Part shown: positions 30,806-39,189 of the stretch, in pieces
Layout: each line of letters begins with the position of its first letter
How positions within the stretch are numbered: the stretch's first letter is position 1
Assembly (NCBI RefSeq): GCF_030915505.1
Contig: NZ_CP133265.1
Coordinates: forward strand, 992,001-1,056,000
Direction of reading: 5' to 3'
Length of the DNA: 64,000 nt
DNA from: Neobacillus sp. OS1-2
GTDB lineage: Bacteria > Bacillota > Bacilli > Bacillales > Cytobacillaceae
Notes under the pieces: generated by a model
Database searches by the model: none
What the model was told of the DNA's origin: nothing
The model's input: only the letters and a program-made list of their open reading frames with translations
Position numbers and translations under genes: made by a program

Positions 30806-31588
30806 ATGTTAACAAAACTAGAAGCATTGATCCTCGGGATTATTCAGGGGTTAACGGAATTTTTGCCGATCAGCAGTACCGGACATCTTTATTTAGGAAG
30901 GAATTTATTCGGCTTACAGGAAGCGGGGCTTTTGCTCGATACAATGCTTCATGTCGGGACACTCTTGGCAGTCTTTGTTTTTTATAAGGATGAATTTATA
31001 AAGGTCATCAAAAATCCTTTTAGCAAATTAACGTTTTTATTGATTGTGGGGACACTGCCCGCGGTCATTTTTGGACTTGCCTTTAAGGATTATATTGATG
31101 AGATTTCAAAGACAGGGGTGACGATTGGCTGGGAGTTTTTAATTACAGGATTATTTCTGTGGCTCGCCGATTCCGCAAAAAATGGTTATAAGAAAATGGA
31201 TGATATTACCTACAAGGATGCCCTTATCATTGGAACATTCCAGGCAGTTGCGATTATGCCCGCAATTTCCCGTTCCGGAATGACGATTGTTGCGGCACTT
31301 TGGCGAAAATTAGATAGAGAAACGGCCGCTTATTTCTCCTTCTTATTATCGACACCCGCGATTGCCGGCGCGATTGTCTTACAAACGAAGGATTTACTTG
31401 GCGGCCAAGGAGAAGAAATCTCTTTATCTGCCTTGCTTGTCGGCATCATCGCCTCGGCTATCTTTGGATATATTGCCGTGAAATGGATGATTGGTTACTT
31501 GAAGAATCATTCTTTAAAGCCGTTTGCGATTTATGTATGGGCACTAGGCCTACTCGTATTGTTTTTTCAATTTACAGGGAAGTTCTAG
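30806..31588 (+). CDS. uppP: Undecaprenyl-diphosphatase UppP (BacA family)
   Basis: The 260-residue membrane protein dephosphorylates undecaprenyl diphosphate to recycle the lipid carrier of cell-wall synthesis and gives bacitracin tolerance. The family motifs GIIQGLTEFLPISSTGHL and MPAISRSGMT are present. The ATG at 30806 follows GAGGGA; a GTG 12 bases earlier overlaps that site and is less likely. The gene is monocistronic. Confidence 0.95.
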   Translation: MLTKLEALILGIIQGLTEFLPISSTGHLYLGRNLFGLQEAGLLLDTMLHVGTLLAVFVFYKDEFIKVIKNPFSKLTFLLIVGTLPAVIFGLAFKDYIDEISKTGVTIGWEFLITGLFLWLADSAKNGYKKMDDITYKDALIIGTFQAVAIMPAISRSGMTIVAALWRKLDRETAAYFSFLLSTPAIAGAIVLQTKDLLGGQGEEISLSALLVGIIASAIFGYIAVKWMIGYLKNHSLKPFAIYVWALGLLVLFFQFTGKF

Positions 31589-31596
31589 GAATGTGG

Positions 31597-31692
31597 TTTC
31601 GCAAATAAATTGGTTGTTTTCGCAAACAAACTCATCAGTTTCGCAAACAAATAGCCGAGTTTCGCAAATAAACTCATCAGTTCCGCAAATAA
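31597..31692 (+). repeat. Tandem array of 21-bp units (TTTCGCAAA)
   Basis: TTTCGCAAAYAAA starts at 31597, 31618, 31639 and 31660, with a degenerate copy at 31681. The spacing is exactly 21 bp each time; the second half of the unit varies (CTCATCAG in two copies). Confidence 0.92.
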
Positions 31693-31732
31693 CGTAATCG
31701 ATTAGAGCCTTCATCGTTAATTTTAAATTCAA

Positions 31733-31768
31733 AAAAGCGACTCGATGGACTCGAGTCGCTCTTTTCAA
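31733..31768 (-). terminator. Intrinsic terminator after azoR (possibly bidirectional)
   Basis: GCGACTCGA and TCGAGTCGC pair around GTCCA, followed by TTTTTT on the minus strand and by CTCTTTT on the plus strand. Confidence 0.85.
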
Positions 31769-32427
31769 CTATTAACAGGTTGTTTTGCCATTTCTCTTGC
31801 TGCTTCCGCTGCTTCTTTCTTTGCTTTTGCCATAATTTCCGGAACCTTTTTCGGAAAATGATCCATTCCTTCGGCAACGACGGTATCACAAATTTCAAAT
31901 CCGAGGAATTGAAATACCTTTTGGAGGTACCGGTCCCCCATTTCGAATTCCACCATTGGTCCACTGGAATAAATACCGCCACGGGTTTGAATGTGAAGGG
32001 CTTTTCTGCCGGTCAAGAGCCCTTTTGGTCCTGCTTCCGTATTGGTAAATGTCTTTTCTACAATAAATAAGTTATCAATAAACTTTTTCAAAATCGACGG
32101 GGCACCGAGATTCCAAATCGGTGTCACAAACACATAATAATCGGCGGCGATAAAGCGATCGGCTAGTGCATGCATATTTTCCAGCTTTGTCCGCTCTGCT
32201 TCCGATAGCTGTTCCTTCGTATAACCCATAAACGATAATTTTGCCCGGGCATAGAGCAAATCCATATCGATATCAGGGATATCCATATCATATAAGTGCC
32301 AGCGTTCGATCTCTACATCCGGCTGTGCTGCCTTAAACTCCTCTAAAAATACCTCACCGATTTGCATCCCTTTAGATAACTTACTATCATTTTTCGGATT
32401 TGCTGTAATATACAACAGTTTTGACAT
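31765..32427 (-). CDS. azoR: FMN-dependent NADH-azoreductase
   Basis: The 220-residue flavodoxin-fold protein matches AzoR: KLLYITANPKNDSKLSKG binds the FMN phosphate, FVTPIWNLGAPSILKKFID and HIQTRGGIYS are family blocks. It reduces azo bonds and quinones in the cytosol with FMN. The ATG at 32427 has AAGGGATG upstream; the ATG two codons earlier is inside it. Confidence 0.9.
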   Translation of the reverse strand: MSKLLYITANPKNDSKLSKGMQIGEVFLEEFKAAQPDVEIERWHLYDMDIPDIDMDLLYARAKLSFMGYTKEQLSEAERTKLENMHALADRFIAADYYVFVTPIWNLGAPSILKKFIDNLFIVEKTFTNTEAGPKGLLTGRKALHIQTRGGIYSSGPMVEFEMGDRYLQKVFQFLGFEICDTVVAEGMDHFPKKVPEIMAKAKKEAAEAAREMAKQPVNS

Positions 32428-32560
32428 ATACATCCCTTCCCTTTAGCTACAATTTTCTCGACTATTATTATTTTACAACAAACTTTCTTGCTCACCATTG
32501 AACGATATGGAAAAATTGTGAATTCTGGGTGATTCCTTTGAACTATTTGTGACAATCCTA

Positions 32561-32600
32561 AACAAAACTAAATGAAACTTAACAAAACTTAACAAAAGTC
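32561..32600 (+). promoter_or_regulatory. Four 10-bp phased repeats upstream of the tup regulator
   Basis: AACAAAACTA, AATGAAACTT, AACAAAACTT and AACAAAAGTC follow each other at 32561, 32571, 32581 and 32591. The A-tracts are in phase with the DNA helix. Candidate -10 elements (TATGCT, TATTCT) lie just downstream. Confidence 0.5.
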
Positions 32601-32653
32601 ACATTTATTATGCTATTCTTTTACTAAAATAAACGGGAAAAGGAGGTACCTAA

Positions 32654-33595
32654 ATGGATGTGAAGGCGTATACGCCCGATGATGTCGCACAAATCTTTCA
32701 AATCTCAAAACATACTGTTTATGAGCTGATAAAAAGAGGCGAGCTGCAAGCCTTTAAAATCGGTAATAAAATGAGAATTGAACATACCGAAATAGAAAGA
32801 TTTAAAGAGAACATGAAAGCTCCTGCAAAAAAACAGCCCGCAGAACAAACAAGCACGGGGAGCCAGACCAACCCACCTATCCGGCTTTCCGGCAGTCATG
32901 ATTTCCTTGTCGAACATTTTGCCAAACAAGCGGGAAAGAAGTTAGATATGCAAATTCAGCCATCCTTCATCGGCAGTTTAGAAGGGCTGATGATGCTTTA
33001 CCGCGGGCAGTGCGATATTGCCGCAATTCATCTGTTAGATCCAGCATCACAAGAGTACAATCTGCCATTTATCCATCAACTATTTGTCTACGAATCAATC
33101 TTGGTGGTGCGATTGGCCGAGAGAGAACAAGGCTTTATTGTCGCAAAAGGCAATCCGAAAAGCATTCTTGATTTTTCAGACCTGACGAGAAAAGAGATTC
33201 AATTTATTAACCGTCAAAAAGGGTCAGGTACCCGCTTTTTACTAGATTCCAAGCTTTCTAGCTGCGGAATTGCCCCTAGTAAGATTAACGGCTACGGCAA
33301 TGAAGAATGGAATCATTTGTCGGCGGCTTCTTACATTAGCCGGGGCATTGCCAATGTGACCTTTGGGATTCAGTCTGCCGCCAGTCATTTAGGACTTGAT
33401 TTCGTACCGGTAGCGAAGGAACAGTTTGATCTTGTTTTCCGCTTTACCGATGAGAACAAACAAAGGTTAACAGACTTACTTCAATACTTACAGTCGGCCA
33501 GTTTCAAAAATAGCCTGCAAGATTTAGAAGGCTATTCGATTCACGATCTAGGAACAATCATCTATCAAACTACTCAGACGGAGGAACTCGTATGA
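32654..33595 (+). CDS. Excisionase-type HTH plus PBP-like domain regulator of tungstate uptake
   Basis: The 313-residue protein has an excisionase/MerR-like helix-turn-helix at residues 5-53 (YTPDDVAQIFQISKHTVYEL) joined by a Pro/Gln linker to a periplasmic-binding-like domain (about residues 75-300, with GSLEGLMMLYRGQCDIAAIH and RQKGSGTRFLLD). Such fusions are one-component regulators next to tupABC or molybdate genes, with the binding domain sensing the oxyanion. Its stop overlaps the tupA start by four bases. Confidence 0.85.
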   Translation: MDVKAYTPDDVAQIFQISKHTVYELIKRGELQAFKIGNKMRIEHTEIERFKENMKAPAKKQPAEQTSTGSQTNPPIRLSGSHDFLVEHFAKQAGKKLDMQIQPSFIGSLEGLMMLYRGQCDIAAIHLLDPASQEYNLPFIHQLFVYESILVVRLAEREQGFIVAKGNPKSILDFSDLTRKEIQFINRQKGSGTRFLLDSKLSSCGIAPSKINGYGNEEWNHLSAASYISRGIANVTFGIQSAASHLGLDFVPVAKEQFDLVFRFTDENKQRLTDLLQYLQSASFKNSLQDLEGYSIHDLGTIIYQTTQTEELV

Positions 33596-34461
33596 AAAAA
33601 AATCGCTTATTCATCGCATTAATTGCATTAATGCTCCTAGTTTTATCAGCTTGCGGAAATTCTGACACAAAAGATGCTGCCGCAAAAGAGACAAAGAAAC
33701 CTGCATCAAAACCGGCTCCAACAGAAATGATTCTGGCCACGACAACAAGTACACAGGACAGTGGCTTGCTTGAAGTATTAATCCCCATGTTTGAAAAAGA
33801 AAATAATGTAAAAGTGAAGACGATTGCCGTTGGGACAGGCCAAGCATTAGAAATGGGAACAAAAGGGGAAGCCGATGTCCTTCTTGTTCATGCTCCAGCA
33901 GCTGAAAAAGAAGTTGTCGATGCAGGTGATGCGATTAACTACAAACGTGTGATGTATAACGACTTTATTTTAGTAGGACCAAAGGAAAATCCAGCGGGTG
34001 TAAGCGGGAACGATATTAAGGACGCTTTCAAAACATTAGCTGGTACAAAATCTATTTTCGTTTCACGCGGGGACGACTCTGGTACACATAAGAAAGAACT
34101 TGGCATCTGGACTGCTGCCGCCGTTCAACCAGCCGGTGATTGGTATGTGTCAACAGGTCAAGGTATGGGACAAACTCTCCAAGTTGCAGCCGAAAAAAAA
34201 GGCTACGTGTTAACTGACCGTGCCACATGGCTCGCCCAAGAAAAGAATTTGGATACTCTCAAGATTGCCGTTGAAGGCGGAAATGATTTAATGAATATTT
34301 ATCACGTTATGCAAGTAAATCCTGAAAAACATGATAAAGTGAATAGCAAAGATGCCGAAAAGTTTGTAAACTTTATGGTAGATGCGAAAACACAAGACGT
34401 AATCGAAAACTTCGGTAAGAAAGAATACGGACAATCCCTATTCTTTAAATATACGGAGTAA
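33592..34461 (+). CDS. tupA: Tungstate ABC transporter substrate-binding lipoprotein TupA
   Basis: The 289-residue protein has a lipoprotein signal with lipobox LSAC and the TupA motif ATTTSTQDSGLLEVL, whose Thr/Ser residues bind the oxyanion. GDDSGTHKKELGIW is a second typical block. It binds tungstate with high affinity on the outer face of the membrane. It is translationally coupled to the regulator upstream. Confidence 0.93.
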   Translation: MKKNRLFIALIALMLLVLSACGNSDTKDAAAKETKKPASKPAPTEMILATTTSTQDSGLLEVLIPMFEKENNVKVKTIAVGTGQALEMGTKGEADVLLVHAPAAEKEVVDAGDAINYKRVMYNDFILVGPKENPAGVSGNDIKDAFKTLAGTKSIFVSRGDDSGTHKKELGIWTAAAVQPAGDWYVSTGQGMGQTLQVAAEKKGYVLTDRATWLAQEKNLDTLKIAVEGGNDLMNIYHVMQVNPEKHDKVNSKDAEKFVNFMVDAKTQDVIENFGKKEYGQSLFFKYTE

Positions 34462-34465
34462 TTTT

Positions 34466-34507
34466 AAAAGCGCAAGCGCCCTGATCAGCGGCGCATGGCA
34501 TCCTGGA
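34466..34507 (+). repeat. Dispersed repeat (AAAAGCGC family), copy 6, inside the tup operon
   Basis: AAAAGCGCAAGCGCCCTGA followed by CAGCGGCGCATGG lies four bases after the tupA stop. The tupB ribosome binding site (GGAGG, 34505-34509) is at its end. Confidence 0.7.
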
Positions 34508-34519
34508 GGCATTGCAAGT

Positions 34520-35218
34520 ATGGAACTACTACTAGATGGACTCAAAAAAGCGATAGAAATGATCTTTTCCGGTGATCAAGAAATTTTTGCGATTACCTGG
34601 CTTACGCTCAAGGTCTGTCTCATTTCCATTCTAATTAGTACTCTGATTGGATTGCCGCTAGGGATTTTCCTTGGTTTAACTAGATTCAAAGGGCGCAGGA
34701 TTCTATTATTATTGATCAATATTGGTATGGGCCTGCCCCCGGTTGTTGCCGGACTATGGATTACGATGCTGTTATGGCGTTCTGGTCCATTAGGCGACTT
34801 AACCCTGCTCTATTCACCGACCGCGATTGTGATGGCACAAATATTAGTCAGCCTGCCGATTGTCACGAGCCTGACATGCACAGCTTTTCAGCAAATCAGT
34901 GAGAAGATGCTCTTACAAATTAAAGCGCTCGGAGCTACAAAGCTGCAGACATTAATGATTCTTATTAAGCAATTAAAAATTGCGATTTTAGCGGCGGTAA
35001 TGGCTGGCTTTGGACGCGTCATTGCAGAGGTTGGTGCCGCAATGATGGTCGGCGGAAATATTCAGGGCGATACGCGAATCTTAACCACAACGATTGTGAT
35101 GGAAGTTTCCAAAGGGAACTTTGACATTGCCTTAGCCCTTTCGTTTATTCTCTTAACTGTTGCCCTATTGATTACGGCTGCCTTAACATTTTTACAGCAA
35201 AGGAAGCGAATATCATGA
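34520..35218 (+). CDS. tupB: Tungstate ABC transporter permease TupB
   Basis: The 232-residue protein has five membrane segments and the binding-protein-dependent permease loop KALGATKLQTLMILIKQLK near residue 137. It is the channel for tungstate. GGAGG lies ten bases before the ATG. Its end overlaps tupC by four bases (ATGA). Confidence 0.92.
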   Translation: MELLLDGLKKAIEMIFSGDQEIFAITWLTLKVCLISILISTLIGLPLGIFLGLTRFKGRRILLLLINIGMGLPPVVAGLWITMLLWRSGPLGDLTLLYSPTAIVMAQILVSLPIVTSLTCTAFQQISEKMLLQIKALGATKLQTLMILIKQLKIAILAAVMAGFGRVIAEVGAAMMVGGNIQGDTRILTTTIVMEVSKGNFDIALALSFILLTVALLITAALTFLQQRKRIS

Positions 35219-35958
35219 ACCCGTTAATTGAGCTAAAAAATATTACTTTTAACGCCCATATGAAAACGATTCTAGATATTCAGGAATTCCAGGTTTATGA
35301 TGGCGAATTTCTCGGAATTATGGGGCCAAATGGCGCCGGGAAAAGTACTCTGTTAAAGCTGTTAGCATTTCTCGATCAGCAAACGAGCGGTGATATTCTT
35401 TTTCGTGGGCAGAGCATTCCCAAGGGAAATGCCCCGCTCGATTTACGACGGAAATTCTCGATTGCCCTTCAGCAATCGTTGCTGTTAGATGGAACTGTTT
35501 TTCATAATATCGCAATTGGTTTAACGTTACGAAAGATTCCGAAAAGCATTATAAAGGACAAAGTGGCCCATTGGATGGAGCTGTTTGGCATCAGCCATTT
35601 GGCCAAAAAAAATGCGCTGTATTTATCCGGCGGCGAGGCGCAGCGCGTCAACTTAGCGCGGGCGATGATTGTTGAACCGGAGATTCTATTTCTTGATGAG
35701 CCTTTTTCCGCATTGGATTTTCCGACCAAAATAAAATTAATGGAAGATTTCAAGGGCATTATCGAAAAGGCCCAAACAACAGCCGTGTTTGTCAGCCATG
35801 ATTTAATGGAAATTAACTACCTCACGAATCGGCTGGCCATTATTGTGAATGGTGAAGTGAAGCAATCCGGGCCCACCCCTCGGGTCCTAGAACATCCTAA
35901 TTCTTCTACTCAATCCTTCCTAAATGAGTGGAAGAAATTTTATCCCTTAGCACGTTAA
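35215..35958 (+). CDS. tupC: Tungstate ABC transporter ATP-binding protein TupC
   Basis: The 247-residue ATPase has Walker A GPNGAGKST, signature LSGGEAQRVNLARAM and Walker B ILFLDEPFSALD. It powers TupB. A terminator follows. The operon order regulator-tupA-tupB-tupC is complete; no molybdopterin genes are next to it, so tungsten-enzyme use must be encoded elsewhere. Confidence 0.92.
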   Translation: MNPLIELKNITFNAHMKTILDIQEFQVYDGEFLGIMGPNGAGKSTLLKLLAFLDQQTSGDILFRGQSIPKGNAPLDLRRKFSIALQQSLLLDGTVFHNIAIGLTLRKIPKSIIKDKVAHWMELFGISHLAKKNALYLSGGEAQRVNLARAMIVEPEILFLDEPFSALDFPTKIKLMEDFKGIIEKAQTTAVFVSHDLMEINYLTNRLAIIVNGEVKQSGPTPRVLEHPNSSTQSFLNEWKKFYPLAR

Positions 35959-35961
35959 CTT

Positions 35962-35988
35962 GCAGTTCCCATTGGGACTGCCTTTTTA
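35962..35988 (+). terminator. Intrinsic terminator of the tup operon
   Basis: GCAGTTCCC and GGGACTGC pair around ATT, followed by CTTTTT. Confidence 0.8.
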
Positions 35989-36060
35989 TTTGCTTTAAAA
36001 ATTTGTGAGACATAAAATGGAGATACATAATGTAACTGGATCCAAAGGGGGAGTATTACG

Positions 36061-36819
36061 ATGAAATACGCAATCATTACCGGTGCATCAAGAGGTTTAG
36101 GTGAAGCGATTGCTAAACGACTTATTCACGAACAAATCTCTATCGTTTCGGTTTCACGGACAGAGAATGAAGAAATTAAAAGTCTGGCAATCAAACATGG
36201 AATTGATTATAAGCATCTTTCCTGTAATCTTTCATTAGAACAAGAAGTTCAGGAAGTTTTCATGGAAATTGCTCATTGTATTTTTCAAAAGGATCCGAAA
36301 GAAATTCTTCTATTTAATAATGCCGGTGTGATTGATCCCATCCAAAAGGTTGGCAATTTAGACCAAACGCCAATCATCGGGAACATTCAGGTCAATTTAA
36401 TTGCACCGATTCTGATTACGAATTTATTTTTTAACAAGGCGCAATTAACCAATACAAAGGTAACGGTTATTAATGTATCCTCAGGTGCGGCAGTTCGTTC
36501 GATAGAAGGCTGGAGTGTGTATTGCAGCGCAAAGGCGGGATTAAATATGTTCACGCAAACCGCTGCATTAGAGCAAGTCGGGTTGAAAACAACCAACAAA
36601 ATTATTGCGTTTAGCCCTGGTGTGATGGATACGAACATGCAGGAAACGATTCGTTCGTCCCACGAGGAGGCATTTAAAGATCTAGAACAGTTTAAAGAAT
36701 ATAAAGAAAAGAATCTGCTTTTAAAGGCAGATGTGGTCGCGGATGCCTTAGTCGATCTCGTTCTAAGGGGTGAGTTTGAAAGTGGGAAACTATACACTAT
36801 CAAAGACCTGTTAAAATAA
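36061..36819 (+). CDS. Short-chain dehydrogenase (YueD/sepiapterin-reductase type)
   Basis: The 252-residue protein has the SDR cofactor motif TGASRGLGEAIA, the NNAG motif and the catalytic Ser and Tyr-x3-Lys (VSSGAA, YCSAKAG). The sequence resembles B. subtilis YueD, a benzil reductase, and sepiapterin reductases. It is probably NADPH-dependent; the natural substrate is unknown. It stands alone with a shared terminator downstream. Confidence 0.83.
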   Translation: MKYAIITGASRGLGEAIAKRLIHEQISIVSVSRTENEEIKSLAIKHGIDYKHLSCNLSLEQEVQEVFMEIAHCIFQKDPKEILLFNNAGVIDPIQKVGNLDQTPIIGNIQVNLIAPILITNLFFNKAQLTNTKVTVINVSSGAAVRSIEGWSVYCSAKAGLNMFTQTAALEQVGLKTTNKIIAFSPGVMDTNMQETIRSSHEEAFKDLEQFKEYKEKNLLLKADVVADALVDLVLRGEFESGKLYTIKDLLK

Positions 36820-36823
36820 TGAT

Positions 36824-36853
36824 AAGGCCGCTTCAGATAGGCGGCCTTTTAGT
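36824..36853. terminator. Bidirectional terminator between SDR gene and histidine kinase
   Basis: AAGGCCGC and GCGGCCTT pair around a short loop; T-runs lie on both outer sides. Confidence 0.75.
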
Positions 36854-38222
36854 CTTCCCGTGGAAACCATAGGATGATACTGGTTCCCTTATTCAACCTG
36901 CTTTTGACCTTGATGATGCCTTTATGGGAATCCATCAAGGCTTTTACAATCGACAGGCCAATTCCGACACCGCCCGTTTTGCGGTCACGGGATTTGTCAC
37001 CGCGATAAAAGCGTTCGAAGATATGCGGAATATCCTCCTCTTTCATCCCCGAACCTTCATCTTGAATCCTAAAGCCGACATACCCTTCCTTTTCTGTCAC
37101 CACCGATAACGTAACATTCTTCCCTTCTGGTGTGTACTTCAGAGCATTATTGAGGATATTGGAAAGAATTTGCATTATGCGATCCTTATCAGCAGCAAAT
37201 ATTTCTTCTTGAGCAGGCTCTTCAATTTGCAGCCCCACACCTTTTTCTTTAAAAATAGGCAAAAACATTTCCCATAAGGCTGCCAATACACTACCGGCTT
37301 CAAGTTCGATCTTTTCCAGCCTGATTTGCGGGTTCTCGGCCGCTAATAATTTTTCTAATTCATTCACGAGCCGTACTAAGCGCATCAGTTCTTCGTGACT
37401 TACCTCTAACCGTTGTGGTGTTGGCTCCCAGATCCCGTCCTGAAAGGCCTCAATCTGGCTCCTTAAAGTGGCAAGCGGCGTCCTTAATTCGTGAGCCAGG
37501 TCACCGGTAAATTGCTTCCGCAGCATTTCCTCCTTTGCTAGTGATTCAGCAAGATTATTGAAGGATATGGCAATCTGCTTTACCTCTGTGGGCAAGCCTG
37601 ATAAAGGAATGCGGATATCCAAGTTATGCTGCTGCAGCTCACCAGCAGCAAATGACAGTTTTTTCAATCCAGAGGTTAATTTTTTTGAAAAAATCATGCT
37701 AAAGACAATTGCCAGCACAATCGTTAGACAGACAGCGGCTAAAATATATAACTGAATCGTTTGGATAAATGTGTATTCATCGTCAATTAATCCCTCTGGG
37801 TAGATGGCCACTAGTTTGCCAATAATAGCATGATCGATTTTGAGTGTATAGGTTTTGGAGTGCCACTCTTCCTCATCAGGTGCTGGTTCTGTTAAGCCAA
37901 AGCTATTCAACATGCCACGAATATTGGAAGAATCCATCTGAATTTGCCCAAGGCGGTCATATAATTGAAAATAAAGCTGATCTGTCATTGCATGCTCATG
38001 GAGCAGTCCAAACACCGGATCACTGGTAAAATGGCCATTTTTTCGATAGTCTTTCTCAATTTCAGTAATAATTCGATCTATTTTTTTTTCACGATTACGG
38101 TCTAAATAACTATGAAAACTTTCCTCAAAGCCATATTGAATAAAAAAGCTGACAATTAAAATACCAATCATTGAGATGAGAACTAGATAAAACAGGATCT
38201 TAGACCGGAGTGTTTGCAGCAT
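36849..38222 (-). CDS. Sensor histidine kinase (BaeS-like)
   Basis: The 457-residue protein has membrane segments at about residues 10-32 and 155-180 around an extracellular sensor, a HAMP linker, the phospho-acceptor box GDLAHELRTPLATLRSQ, an N-box with NALKYTPEGK and the G-boxes GSGMKEED and GGVGIGLSIVKAL. Its start overlaps the response regulator gene by 23 bp and has its own GGAGGGG site. The signal is unknown; the family often responds to envelope stress. Confidence 0.9.
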   Translation of the reverse strand: MLQTLRSKILFYLVLISMIGILIVSFFIQYGFEESFHSYLDRNREKKIDRIITEIEKDYRKNGHFTSDPVFGLLHEHAMTDQLYFQLYDRLGQIQMDSSNIRGMLNSFGLTEPAPDEEEWHSKTYTLKIDHAIIGKLVAIYPEGLIDDEYTFIQTIQLYILAAVCLTIVLAIVFSMIFSKKLTSGLKKLSFAAGELQQHNLDIRIPLSGLPTEVKQIAISFNNLAESLAKEEMLRKQFTGDLAHELRTPLATLRSQIEAFQDGIWEPTPQRLEVSHEELMRLVRLVNELEKLLAAENPQIRLEKIELEAGSVLAALWEMFLPIFKEKGVGLQIEEPAQEEIFAADKDRIMQILSNILNNALKYTPEGKNVTLSVVTEKEGYVGFRIQDEGSGMKEEDIPHIFERFYRGDKSRDRKTGGVGIGLSIVKALMDSHKGIIKVKSRLNKGTSIILWFPRED

Positions 38223-38910
38223 CTAGGACCCCTCCAAATTTATAGCCCATCCCAAAAACAGTTACGATAAAATCTGGCTGCCGCGAATCTGATTCAATTT
38301 TTTTTCGAAGATTTTTGATATGCGTATCGACACTCCGCTCATACCCTTCATAATACATTCCTTCATCTTGAATCTTTTCCAGTAAATCCATCCGGCTGTA
38401 TACTCGGCCGGGATTGACTGCCATATTGGTTAACAATTTATACTCAATCGGTGTTAAGGTAACATCCTCACCGTTTACCATCACTTCTTTTTTAATTAAA
38501 TCAATGGCTAGTTTCCTTCTATTAAATTCGAGTCTCTCCATTTTCTCGGTCTTTTTCACTCGTCTTAAAATCGCTTGGACACGGACAACCACTTCCCGCG
38601 GGCTGAATGGCTTTGTTAAATAATCGTCGGCACCCATGACAATCCCGTTGATGCGATCATCTTCAGCTGATTTTGCCGTCAGCATCAGGATTGGCACATC
38701 CGACTCTTTTCGGACTAAGCGGCAAACTTCTTCACCTGAAATATCAGGCAGCATTAAATCTAATATGATTAAGTCTGGGTTGATTGTTTTGGCTTTTTTC
38801 AAGGCATCAATTCCATTATCGGCACTATGAATTTCATAGCCTTCTCTTTCTAAATAGGCTTCGAGAACTTCTATGATTCTGCGTTCATCGTCAACTAATA
38901 AAATCTTCAT
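38200..38910 (-). CDS. OmpR-family response regulator
   Basis: The 236-residue protein has a receiver domain with the phosphorylated Asp in LIILDLMLPDISG and Lys in DDYLTKPFSPRE, and a C-terminal winged helix ending in RSVDTHIKNLRKKI. It is the partner of the kinase encoded just downstream. The gene for an InhA-type protease lies upstream on the same strand, about 280 bp away and behind a terminator, so direct control is only a guess. Confidence 0.93.
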   Translation of the reverse strand: MKILLVDDERRIIEVLEAYLEREGYEIHSADNGIDALKKAKTINPDLIILDLMLPDISGEEVCRLVRKESDVPILMLTAKSAEDDRINGIVMGADDYLTKPFSPREVVVRVQAILRRVKKTEKMERLEFNRRKLAIDLIKKEVMVNGEDVTLTPIEYKLLTNMAVNPGRVYSRMDLLEKIQDEGMYYEGYERSVDTHIKNLRKKIESDSRQPDFIVTVFGMGYKFGGVLDAANTPV

Positions 38911-39014
38911 GAATCACCACTCCCCATACCATTACTATATCATCTTGGGTCTGTGATTTTTGTAACTTCACAAATTCACCACAACTTCTCCATAACATCT
39001 TCAATTTTTCCCGC

Positions 39015-39135
39015 TAAAATGTGATTGTAGTTAAGTTGTTGTAGTACATGGTTCGTAGCCATCTTACTCATCCCAAATTTAACCTCTCTCTTCCTATAGT
39101 TAGGGTGCCGCGATTTACGAGGCGCCTATTTTTTT
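39015..39135 (+). ncRNA. Candidate small RNA ending at an orphan terminator
   Basis: A weak promoter (ATAACA at 38992, 17 bp, TAAAAT at 39015-39020) would start a transcript of about 110 nt with a pyrimidine-rich, unstructured middle (AACCTCTCTCTTCC at 39080-39093) and the terminator at 39102-39133. No open reading frame with a ribosome binding site is seen. The evidence is structural only. Confidence 0.3.
39102..39133 (+). terminator. Orphan intrinsic terminator
   Basis: GGTGCC and GGCGCC pair (one G-T) around a loop of 11, followed by TATTTTTTT on the plus strand. No plus-strand gene lies upstream for more than 2 kb. Confidence 0.65.
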
Positions 39136-39145
39136 GATTTTAAAA

Positions 39146-39182
39146 ACCAGAAAAGAGACATCGGTGAATTCCGATGTCTCTT
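39146..39182 (-). terminator. Intrinsic terminator after the InhA protease gene
   Basis: AAGAGACATCGG and CCGATGTCTCTT form a 12-bp stem around AATTCA, followed by TTCTGGTTTTT on the minus strand. Confidence 0.85.
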
Positions 39183-39189
39183 CCATTTC

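Noticed and set aside
31550-31768. Minus-strand frame with a repeated heptapeptide
   Set aside because: It is produced by the 21-bp array (a multiple of three) and runs through the azoR terminator without a ribosome binding site.
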